Positions 23,804-33,565 of a stretch of 64,000 nt of DNA are shown in pieces. Each line of letters begins with the position of its first letter. Positions within the stretch are counted from its first letter, which is position 1. Origin of the DNA: Amphichorda felina (lineage: Eukaryota; Ascomycota; Sordariomycetes; Hypocreales; Bionectriaceae); NCBI GenBank assembly GCA_016490725.1, contig JAEMHR010000016.1:62001-126000 (forward strand), written 5' to 3'. The notes below the pieces were generated by a model. The model searched no databases. It was given only the letters and a program-made list of their open reading frames with translations, and had not been told where the DNA came from. The position numbers and the translations under genes are program-made.

Positions 23804-25373
23804 GCCTGTTTTTGCGAGATGTTTGTGGAATCTTCAAGGGGGTCAAAGGGGGAAGGAGGACTGTTTGGGCTCAAGGAAGGAAGGGCTCTAGGAGGAGAGA
23901 CTATAACAGGAAGGAATCCCTTAAGTACCTACCTACCTAGGTACTTACCCAAGAAGCCGAGGGCTCCTGCCGTGTCTGGATCATCTAACTGTCAACGACT
24001 CGTACTACATCAGTACATATATTACCAAATTCCTCCTACTTGGGTAGTACGTATGACGGTATGATTCAATGAAATCATCGACTAGGTCATTGACTGGGTT
24101 ATTGACTAGGTCATTGGCTAGGTCATTGGCTAGTTCATTGACTAGGTTATTGACTGGCTCTTTGGCTAGATAATCGACTAGACCTTCGGACAGATCTGAG
24201 ACAGTGGCTAAATCATAGACTAGAACCATCCACTAGATCGTCGACTTTATGGTACCGGGTGTGGATGGCCCCGCGTTTCAACGGTTACAGGACCGTGGTC
24301 GCGGAAAGGCCGCGAGGAGAAGTGGTACTAACGGAAGTCATTTGGCTATGAATGTTCGCGCTAACCTCCTCACATGATCCTTCCCTAGCCTAAACGGCTT
24401 GAATGTAATGGTGCTATGGTATGGTGGGCGCAACCTCTGGGAGATGAGATGAACATTGTGGAAATCTTCCTCAGCTTTTCCCGGGATTCTCCGTTGTGGA
24501 CAAGTCTATTGCACTTACAAGTAGTATCATTGATTTCCATAGAGGGGACTAGAGGAGCATCAGGATGGAGATTTTACTTGGGGATATCGGCTGTGACAGA
24601 GTACTATCTTTGCGCGCGGTGGCCATCGCTGTGCCTTCCAGAGGTCTTGAAGCGAAGGCCGGAGCAATTCTTTCACCGCTGTCCCCGTCTATCAGGGGCC
24701 TTAGGGCCAACATCATTCCTTTATTGATTTTGGTCAGCTACGGTTTCTTGTTAGTGCAATGTGAGAACCGATGCAGGATGGCAGACATAGGCAAGTACCT
24801 ACAGACTATATAATAAGTGTATAATGCATGTGTTTGTTTATTGATATCGCTATCGATGAGCCGGTGGTAGCTCCATACAGCAAGATCCTGTGAGTTGATG
24901 GCAAGAAATGGAAGGAGATGAAAGCGAGATGTACTAGAGGCAGAGATATGAGGGTGTGGAGTGGTGTTTAGTAGATTGAAATGGGGCACGGGAAGAAAGG
25001 AAAAGATGGGTTAGGTAATGTCTGCCAGTGTCCTAGGTACAGTAGGAAATCTTCGCGCTCCGACAAGCCAACTCGCTACTCGAGGATACACAAGCCCAGC
25101 TTGAGAGGGGATCAAGACATAGCAGCAGAAGCAGCAGCAACACTATGCAGCTCCCGCTGGCATGGGTCATGGACACGGCTCTCTCGAGTCTGATTGACAG
25201 CTTTCTTGGCACGAGTAAACATGGGACAGGACATCTCATTCTCTGACGAACTTGGGGCAGTAGGATTATAATTGTGCTTAGACTAGGTACTTGGTACAGA
25301 AAAATGGAACACTCTTGATCTGCCCCAACACTCCCCATCTCGCTGGGACCACTATCTCGCCAAATAAGGCCAC
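23804..25373. other. Spacer with minisatellite
   Basis: No convincing gene. The part next to the decarboxylase is its promoter. The 12-bp tandem repeat listed below occupies 24075-24182. Short open frames in the rest show no motif. Confidence 0.5.
24075..24182. repeat. Nine tandem 12-bp units (TCATTGACTAGG type)
   Basis: Nine consecutive units with consensus TCATTGACTAGG differ by one to four bases. On the minus strand the array is open and would encode a four-residue repeat of N-D/N/E-L-V/A type inside a 74-codon frame (24229-24005), but no other evidence supports that as a gene. Confidence 0.88.
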
Positions 25374-27240
25374 TTAGTTCTTCTCGGCATACTCCACCTT
25401 GACCTCGTCCTTGCCCTGCGAGTCCTGGATGTTCGAGTCCAGGCGGTCGACATATGTCGAGGCAAACTTGCGCGCGCTGACACGCTGCTCGAACAGAATA
25501 TCCAGCTCAGAGTAGCTGCGTCCCTTGGGCTCGGGCAGACGGAAGAAGGTCCAGACGGCGCAGAGGAGGCATGTTCCGGCGAAGAAGAAGCCCGACTTGG
25601 CGCCCCAGTTCCACGCGCCAGGGTTGAGCATCCGCGGGGTGATGATGTTTGTGACGATGCCGCAGATGTTGTAGAAGTTTCGGGCCATGACCACAGACTT
25701 GTTGCGGAGACGCGTCGTCGGCAGCTCCGAGACGAGCGAGTAGCAGACGGGGCCGACGGTGCAGTCGTAGGTGAAGGTGTAGATGAGCAGAAGGCTGCCA
25801 ATCGCCCACTGTGCGGCCTCGTTTTTCTTTCCGGCAAACGAGGCGCAGCCAGTCGCCAAGAGCAGGACGAACATGGCCAGTTGCCCATACAGGTACAGTG
25901 TCCTACGACCAAAGCGCAGCATCATCGTCCAGGCCGCAAGAACACCGACGGCTCCGATCGCGTATTGTGCAAGCGACATATTGAATGAATTCGTCACGGC
26001 CATGCCGGCGTTTTGATAGAAGTAGGTCGAGTATCCCATGAAAGAGCTTCCGCACATAGCCTGGCTTTAAAACAAGTTAGTTGATGCCCGGTTCGCTTCA
26101 AGAACTTGATGTTGTGTTGGCTGTCAAGGAAGAGGGCACAAGCGGCGTGGGGGAATTCGCTTGGCCAGTTGGCAGCTCGGAAGTCGCAACTGCGGAAGCA
26201 GAGTGTGGAGGGAAGAGACACAGAAAACAGGTACTTACATTCCCCAAGTGACGCAGACAATCTCGGTACGGCGGAGGTTGACGCCCCTGAACAGATCCAT
26301 GTATGAGGTTCCTTCCATCTGCTCCTTCTCCAGCTCGTTGGTGTGGACCATCATGGAGATGGTCTCGTCGGGCTTGAATTCGATCGGGCTGTTGCGCGTA
26401 GTCAAGCGCTGCAGAGTCCGCTTGGCGTCTTCGAGGCGGCCGCGGCGCACCAGCCACCAGGGGGACTCGGGGGCGAGCCAGATGCCGATGGCCAGAGGAA
26501 CCGGCCAGATCCACTGCAGGCCGAAGGGGATACGGTAGCCCCACTGGTCGTCGCGGGCCAGCATGGCGCGGAGGACACCAGAGGCGATGAACTGGCCGAG
26601 GACCCAGCACAGGTTGACGTATGTGGTCAGGTAAGCACGCAGGTGGACAGGGCAGACCTCGGCGGCGTAGGTGGGCGCCGTAGTCTGGAAGACACCCCTA
26701 GGACGGTCAGTATCTACAAAAAAGTGCTCGATCCATGCTCACGAACCAGGGCAAGCCAATGAAGATTTCACCAATGAGGAGCTGCGTCAGGTTCTGGCAG
26801 AAGAAGATGATAAAGATGAAGCAGGCGCAGGCCGTGAGCGCGCCAACGAGCGTCTTGCGGTAGCCGAAGCGGTCGGTAATGATACCAGTGAGGAAGAGAC
26901 CCATGATCTCACCGCACAGAGCGCCGTTGGACAGACCGGCCTGCCACGCGGCGGTGACCTCCTTGGTGCCGTTGGGCAAGCGCTCGCCAAACTTCTCTTT
27001 GAAGGGTGGGTAGGCGTAGAGGTTGTTAATCAGGGTCTTGTCGAAGCCTTCCATGATAATGCAGGTTGACAGGAAGATGGACCAGAAGCAGGCGCTGCGG
27101 TAGAGCTTGAGCGACTTGAGGAGGCCCATGTTCTGCTCCATCTCGACGGCCTGGGCCGCCTCCTGGACCGTCGCCTTGTCCAGGTTGGGATTGACGATGG
27201 ACACGCGGCGGATGCCATCTTGGTCGACTGCGTCAGACAT
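25374..27240 (-). CDS. MAL-type sugar permease (MFS alpha-glucoside/maltose:H+ symporter)
   Basis: Three exons on minus, 27240-26747, 26697-26239 and 26064-25374, give 547 residues. The joins restore canonical family words: GLPW|GVFQTTAPTYAAEV across a 49-nt intron and WGI|QAMCGSSF across the second. The second join uses the AAAG acceptor at 26065 rather than the CCAG just after it. Features of the sugar-transporter branch of MFS: GFDKTL in TM1, DRFGYRKT in loop 2-3, PESPWWLVRRGR in the central loop, RFGRRT in loop 8-9 and EPKGRSYSELD after TM12. The AYPPF and PESPWW contexts are characteristic of fungal MAL31/MalP-like maltose permeases. The gene is divergent from a maltase, which supports uptake of maltose or another alpha-glucoside. 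Exact sugar specificity is inferred. Confidence 0.9.
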
Positions 27241-28260
27241 GATGGGCGCGTGGGTGGTCAAGACCGTGTAGTATTAATGAAGCGCCGTGGGGATGTTAAT
27301 TAAGAAGCCTCGAGGCCTCAGTCTCGCGAAAGAAGCGACTGAGAAAAGGAGCGGATGGAGGATGCTGAGACAAGCAAAGGCGTTAGAGGCTAGGAAACTT
27401 GAGGTCACATCCAGCCTTATATATCCTTCCCCTCAGTTACCAAAAGGGGGAGCTGCCAAAACTTGAATGTCGGAACGAGGCGGCAGGGAGCGTCGCCAAC
27501 TGTCTGAGAAATGCAGCCGTGCTGATGGCCAGATCGTCCCCATCCGTCGTGCGGAGGACCCCGTGGTTTAGTGCCGTTGACGCTAGTGACAATTTGGGGA
27601 AACGGGGGGCCCCTGGGGTGAAGGATCTCATTGCTCCATTGCCATGTGAGGACCGAGCAGGACCGAGGGCGTCGCCAATGGGAGGACGCAAACACGCAGC
27701 CTGTCCCTGTTCTCGATGTCTTCGAAACTGCGTTGGCCCAGCATGGAAAGCATGGCGGCCGTCGGGGGTGCCGTCTGTCGCTCCGACCATTAACTTGCCA
27801 AGTTCCAAGTCCCAGCGTCCTGGGCTAGTTGGGCCTCAGTGGCGTGAGCTGCAGCAAAGGGCCGAAAGACAGTCGCCCACGAGGTGTTTACTATTGCTTA
27901 TTCCATGCTGTTTGCCACTTTTAGCAGTACCATATCCGTACTCGCAAGTAGGTAGGTCACCGTCGGTGTGGTTCGCCCGCGGTTGTCGACTGCCGGTAGA
28001 CTGCCGGCGGCAATTATCCGCGCAAGACCCGCTGCCATTCTTCTGTTTATCGTTATCAGCTACTATGTAGGTCGATAGCTTTAGTACCCATAATCCCACC
28101 AAGAATCGGGGTCTCCATGGGCGTTTTCGATTCCTATGAATTGAATTCGGTGATTCAGCTTCTGTGGGTTCTGGGGGATCACCACCTTCTCCAGTCTCCA
28201 GTTGTTTCCCCAGAATCCTCCTTAGCCCCAACGCCCCGCCGCGGCCAACCAATCCCCATC

Positions 28261-28271
28261 GTCGGACCGAC
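28261..28271. promoter_or_regulatory. Palindrome GTCGGACCGAC, copy 1
   Basis: An 11-bp perfect odd palindrome containing inverted CGG half-sites separated by one base (CGG-A-CCG). It ends 470 bp upstream of the maltase ATG. CGG half-sites are the usual targets of Zn2Cys6 dimers. Confidence 0.7.
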
Positions 28272-28361
28272 ATACGGAAGGTGCTCCCCTCTCGGTCTCG
28301 GTCCTTTTTCGCAAAAATTCGAGCCAAACGTGCAGTTAATCCCTTTCCCCTTTCAGCATTC

Positions 28362-28372
28362 GTCGGACCGAC
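28362..28372. promoter_or_regulatory. Palindrome GTCGGACCGAC, copy 2
   Basis: Identical to copy 1, including the central A; starts 101 bp after it and ends 369 bp before the maltase ATG. Confidence 0.7.
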
Positions 28373-28470
28373 GCCTACCCAATGGCCATGTCCAGTTTCT
28401 GCCACTCGCATCCGCCCAGCCCCACCCACAGCGTTCCTGACTCCACCATCTCCCCCACATCTACCCCTCT

Positions 28471-28481
28471 GTCGGACCGAC
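28471..28481. promoter_or_regulatory. Palindrome GTCGGACCGAC, copy 3
   Basis: Identical third copy; starts 109 bp after copy 2 and ends 260 bp before the maltase ATG. Sequences around the three copies differ, so this is not a simple tandem duplication. Confidence 0.7.
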
Positions 28482-28740
28482 CCGACACTCAACTACTCTT
28501 CACGTCGCAACCACTGTGAAAAGGCCAACGTTATCGCCGTCTCACGTCGTGAAGATGATGCTCGCCGAGAGGGTCTCGTGGAGGCGCATGCTGCCCTCTG
28601 GCCCACGCGTGCGGAGAGCTCTCCACCGATGGCACCGGTGACCGCGCATTTAAGAGCTGACGGCCTGTCGACTCGCCTGAGGGGTCGCAGCCATCTGCTT
28701 GAACCCAATACCCTTTTACTTTCCCCTTGATATTTCCAAA

Positions 28741-29331
28741 ATGACGGTCAATTCGCGCGTCAAGCAGTGGTGGAAGCATGGCGTCATCTACCAGATCTAC
28801 CCGGCTTCTTTCTGCGACTCCAATGGCGACGGCATTGGCGACCTCCCTGGCATCACCTCCAAGCTCGACTACCTCAAGGACCTAGGCGTCGATATCATCT
28901 GGATCTGCCCGATGTTCGACAGCCCGCAGGTTGATATGGGGTACGATATCTCCAATTACGAGGATGTCTACCGCCCATACGGCACCGTCCAAGATATGGA
29001 GACCCTCATCCGTGAGGCCCACAACCGCGGTCTGCGCGTCATGCTCGACCTCGTCATCAACCACACATCCGACCAGCACCCCTGGTTCCAGGAGTCGCGC
29101 AAATCCAAGGACAATCCCAAGCGCGACTGGTATATCTGGCAGCCCCCCAAGTTCTCGCCCACCGGCGAGCGACTGCCGCCCAACAACTGGCGCTCCAACT
29201 TTGGTGGCGGCAGCGTCTGGAAGTGGGATGAGTCGACGGGCGAATACTTCCTGCACCTGTTCGCCGAGGAGCAGCCCGATCTGAACTGGGAGAACGAAGA
29301 GCTTCGCAAGACCCTCTACGAATCCGCAATG

Positions 29332-29366
<35 letters not shown>

Positions 29367-30543
29367 TGTCGATACAGTCAACATGTACAGCAAGCCCCCC
29401 GGCCTTCCCGATGCCCCCATCGTCGACCCCAAGTCCTTTACACAGCCTGCGGGACCGGTATACTGCAACGGGCCCCGTATGCACGAATACCTGGGCGAGA
29501 TGAACGCCATCCTGGCCAAGTACGGCGCCATCACAGTGGGCGAGCTGCCCAATACCCCTAGCATGGAGAAGGTGCTGAAGTACGTGAGCGCCGAGGCCAA
29601 GCAGCTCGACATGGTCTTCCAATTCGACGTCGTCGACCTCGGCCACGGCACCGCCCACCACTACGACGCCAAGCCCCGCGACTTTACACTGCCAGACGTC
29701 AAGGCCGCCATTGAGCGCACCCAGGCGCTCATCCGCGGCACCGACGCCTGGACCACCGTCTTCTTCGAGAACCACGACCAGGCGCGCTCCGTGTCGCGCT
29801 TCGCCGACGACAGCCCGCGCCACCGCGAGGCCAGCGCCAAGATGCTGGCCCTCATGCAGGCCTGCCTCAGCGGCACCCAGTACGTGTACCAGGGCCAAGA
29901 AATTGGCGTCGTCAACGCGCCCAAGGAGTCGTACCCGCTGGCCAACTACCTCGACCTCAACAGCTACCTCTACATCGACATGGTCAAGGAGCGCTATGGC
30001 GCAGACAACGCCGCCGAGATTGACCGGGCGTTCGACGCGCTGCAGTACCTCGCCCGCGACCACAGCCGCATCCCCATGAACTGGAACAGCAAGGGCAAGT
30101 ACGGCGGCTTCTCCGACGTCGCCGAGGCGGCGGGCAAGGAGATCAAGGAGCCCTGGATGAAGCCGCACCCGCTGTCCGGCGAGATCAACGTGGCGGCGCA
30201 GCAGGGCGACCCCAACAGCGTGCTGTCCTACTGGAAGAAGATGCTGGCGTTCCGCCGCGAGCACGCCGACCTGCTCGTGTACGGCGACTACGAGACGCTG
30301 CGGATGGACGACAAGGACCTGCACCTGTTCCTTAAGGAGACGCAGGGAGGCAGCTCCAAGGCGCTCGTCGTGCTCAACTTCACATCGGAGGACAAGCCAT
30401 GGGCGGTGCCGGAGGCCAAGGAGCTTGGGCTGTCCGAGGGGACCGAGTTCAAGCTGGAACCGATTGCGGCGACACACGGGACCAAGGAGACTGGAGAGGC
30501 ACTGGCGCCGCTGGAGGGCCGCGCGTATCTTGTCAAGTTCTAA
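28741..30543 (+). CDS. Alpha-glucosidase / maltase (GH13)
   Basis: Hydrolyses terminal alpha-glucosidic bonds of maltose and related oligosaccharides; no signal peptide is visible, so it is probably cytosolic and works on sugar taken up by the neighbouring permease. Intronless, 600 residues, normal for yeast-type maltases. The four GH13 regions are present: DLVINHTSDQH (about residues 103-113), GFRVDTVNM with the nucleophile Asp211, ITVGELPN with acid/base Glu268, and FFENHDQAR with Asp346. The N-terminal IYPASFCDSNGDGIGDL is the oligo-1,6-glucosidase/maltase type. The start is the first ATG, after a CCAAA leader; an upstream extension is open only from a TTG. Maltase versus isomaltase preference cannot be settled by eye. 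Confidence 0.94.
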
Positions 30544-33358
30544 ACGATTGGGTTGCAAACTTGCATTGGGTTAGATAAGTTTAGTCAAGAGTGCCCAGGC
30601 GGCCACAATAGACAACAACATTTGATCCCGTCACAGAAACCTTTGAGCGATCTCCCACTCGTGCAGTTGTAAAATGTCTAGGTCTAGCGGCGGTTTCTAA
30701 ATTGAGGTATTCGTAACGTGATGGAAATCCAGGAAAAGCAAGGATACCCTACTAGCTCCCGGGCAGCATACGCGACCCTTGACGTTTTGTGACAGAAAAA
30801 AAGCCTAGACCGTAACGAGACTGATGAATGCTCTCCATGGATCATTGTTACTTTTCTGAGAGACTCTTCTTGGGCGGAAAACCCAGAAAGCAAGATCTGC
30901 CCTCCGGGATTGTCCGTAGGATCGGGATCCTTCACTTTCTGTAGGGTAGCGTAGACCAACTTCGCGATCGGAGATGCTCAGGTGGCTCTCTTCACGTAGT
31001 TGCCCCATTCTAGAACGGTATCTCGTGTGACAATTAGCCAATGGTGTCATTCATATCTCTCAGATTTCGCAAGTGTCCGTTAGGCGACTCCCGGTCGTTG
31101 CGCAGGTTCCATCGGCATGGAGCTGGGTCTGCACTTTATCGCGAGGAGACCGGAGTACGACGTCTCCGCTTAGACCAGCCTCACGCGGGCCTTATGCACC
31201 TTCAAAATGAAGCATAATCCATGCGCTCGCCTACCTACTTAATTGGTCGAAGCACGGGGTAAGGAGCACGGAAGGGTGAGTTTGTTCATATAGGGTAGGA
31301 AGACGGACATATGTCATAGTAGAGAGGAGGGGGGGATTGCAACAAGTTAAGAGTTCACTAGATCGTGCTGAACCTCTATCTTCTTTCGTTTCTTTTTCAA
31401 ACAGGGTTAACAAAGCATCACACTCGAACTTTCAACCCTTCATTCACGGGGCGCAGATTCCATCGCATCAAATCCCAAAACCATTTTTCAGCCGAGTGTA
31501 TTACAAGACGATATCAAAAGATTCCAGACTAGTTTCTCTGCTAGATGCTCCTCCACAATCACTTCTAGAGCACCCGTCGGACAACTACGAGAGGTGGCCG
31601 CTATGATTAATCTAACTCCTTGCCGCAACACCAGCAAGATGTTCAGGGGCAAGAACATGCGACACGGAGGTAAGCTGACTATACTATTAGCCAGCAAAAA
31701 TATTGTGCTAACTAGCATTATTTGGAGCATATTCCAAAAATTAAGATCACTCTTTGGCTACATCAGGCTTTTCGAGCAGCTGGACGAGACTGTGGGGCCT
31801 TCCTCAAGGGCTACCCGAAGAAGACAGATCGAAACAGTCTTTACGCTTTCCCGGTCTTTTCTTTTGGTCACGTTTTAAAACGATGTTTTTCTACTTCGTA
31901 CCGTGTTTTCAAAACAGACTTCTCTCGAGGGCGCCGAAAATACACCTGTGAATAGCCGATCCGGAGGCTTAGGGTACGGCACCGGACATGGCAGGCCATA
32001 GTCAGCACGTCAGTCTCACGCCCTGGGTTCGCCAATGCGGGGCAATGTTTCTGAATGGCAAGGCAACTTGCGATGCGGGTGAAGAACTGGGGGCCTTCTG
32101 GAAGTACTCAAGCCCACCACGAGAGGTAGCCGTGAGGGTTCGTTCAAGCACTTGCGCAATACCACAAGTCTATCAAATATCAGTGACGGGACCCAGAATA
32201 GCACAGTCAATTGGCGACTATAATACAGCTAATCTAGTTGCAGATGGTTATTGGGATCTGCTACGATTTCGAGAGAGCTTTGGCGCTCTTCTCCAGCGGA
32301 CCAGGGGGTATCCGCGCGTGGTTTCAGCTTCCCCAGGAAGAGTCAGAGATAACCCATTGTTTCCACTCCATTTCGATGGAGATGGATAAACACGAGATGA
32401 CGGAGCTTATTTTGAGCCACATGACGATAAAAGCTCAGAAAATCTAAAGTCGGGGTGGAACACAGACAGCAAATGGGGTCGTCAAGGTGTATGTCGGGTC
32501 AACGGTATCAATCAAGTTTTTTATGTAGGGTGCTTCCGGTTTTTTGTTACTATCATACATAATGACGATTCGTCTGTGTGTTGTATGTATATCTTTGCAC
32601 TTATTATTTGAGTATTCTGTTTATATGATGCGAGTATTCTTCTATGGATTATGTGGGGAATTCTGCCGTATGCTATCATTTATTTTGGCTAGGAGCGACG
32701 AAAATAAATTCATATAGGGGAAGGGGTGTGGGTGAAGACGAAGGATATGGATCATTCATGACCTTTACTCTGCGTGTTTGGCAGAACTTGGAATCAAACA
32801 GCATCTACGAGGTTGTCCTGTTATGGGATGGAAATGACAGCCAAGGCTTATCAACATGGTCATAGGAGTGAAGACTGCTAGGCTGAATAAAACGGGCCTC
32901 TACTATTGTTATTCTAACATCCCCGTGATAGGCACTCTATAATCTTTGTATCTAACTCTATGCAGATTACCAAAGTAGCGGAGGGCTGTGACCATTGCTC
33001 TGATTATGGCAAGAGATAATACACACCTATCCAGACGGGAGACTGCTCATTGACGTGATGCGAGCAATGATCGAGGCAAAGTCGTCACAGAGTTTGAGCT
33101 GATAACTGCAGGCAAACATTCAAGGGCGTTCGTTTATATATGCTAACGTGCTATCTCGTTTGTATCCCAAGCACAATTACAGCCCAAAATGAAGTCTCCT
33201 CCCACCCTGGCCCGCCGCACATCCCATCTCACAGTCTCCGTTGGGCTAGACCCATCGGCATCGCTATAAGGGGAAGCTTGTAGGTGCCGGTAGTTTTGCT
33301 CGACTGGTCGATGGAACATGCAAGCTACCAAGGCCGATGCATGACCGTTGTGGGAAAT
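30544..33358. other. Gene-poor region
   Basis: 2.8 kb without a supported gene. A stretch at about 31.3-32.45 kb has several overlapping plus-strand frames. One ends at 32447 with a protein-like string (FHSISMEMDKHEMTELILSH) that may be the tail of a degenerate gene, but no full model could be built. AT content is high from 32.5 to 33.1 kb. Confidence 0.45.
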
Positions 33359-33565
33359 TTAGTGCTACGAGTCTGTATAAGTATTTGAAGGAAGATGAGA
33401 ACAATCGAATCGAGGGCTACTCACGCCGCAAGAAGTGCACTGGCAAGAGTTGCAAGTGCCGGAGCAGCTGCAGTTGGAGCAATCGCTAGAGCCCAGTCAG
33501 CTCGGACGTCTTCGCGCACGGGTGCCTCTAGCTCTCCGGAGGAGGTTTCCTTACCAGGGAGACAT
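33359..33565 (-). CDS. Metallothionein-like Cys-rich peptide, 25 residues, three exons
   Basis: Probably a cytosolic Cu(I)/Zn-chelating peptide. Exon 1 is 33565-33555 (ATGTCTCCCTG), intron 33554-33486 (69 nt, GTAAGG, GCTGAC branch, CTAG), exon 2 33485-33425, intron 33424-33365 (60 nt, GTGAGT...TAG) and exon 3 33364-33359 (CAC, stop). The product has eight Cys at positions 4, 6, 9, 11, 15, 18, 20 and 23, with Cys-x-Cys and Cys-x2-Cys spacing and Ser/Gly/Asn/Thr between; it has no aromatic or aliphatic hydrophobic residue after Met1. This matches the size and style of Neurospora-type fungal metallothioneins (about 25 residues, 7 Cys, ending near SxCG). Without the second splice the frame runs 19 further residues and stops at the acceptor TAG itself. 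A TATA box lies 125 bp upstream. Exon 2 is certain; the last splice is less so. Confidence 0.75.

Larger units (their letters stand above)
27241..28740. promoter_or_regulatory. Shared divergent promoter of the maltose permease and maltase
   Basis: 1.5 kb between the two start codons, without a believable gene despite a few open frames that overlap antisense. It contains three copies of GTCGGACCGAC, all on the maltase side, and a CTGGGG (CreA-type SYGGRG) match near 28168. Co-regulation by a maltose-responsive activator plus glucose repression is expected from known fungal MAL loci but is not shown by sequence. Confidence 0.7.

Noticed and set aside
27399..28070. 223-codon plus-strand open frame between permease and maltase
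   Set aside because: Overlaps antisense frames in the shared promoter; no motif and no regulator signature, so it is not a missing MAL activator.
28882..30558. 558-codon minus-strand open frame
   Set aside because: Exact antisense shadow of the maltase, caused by GC-rich third positions.
31588..31955. Possible transposase or HET-like fragment
   Set aside because: Several overlapping frames look partly protein-like, but none gives a recognisable motif.
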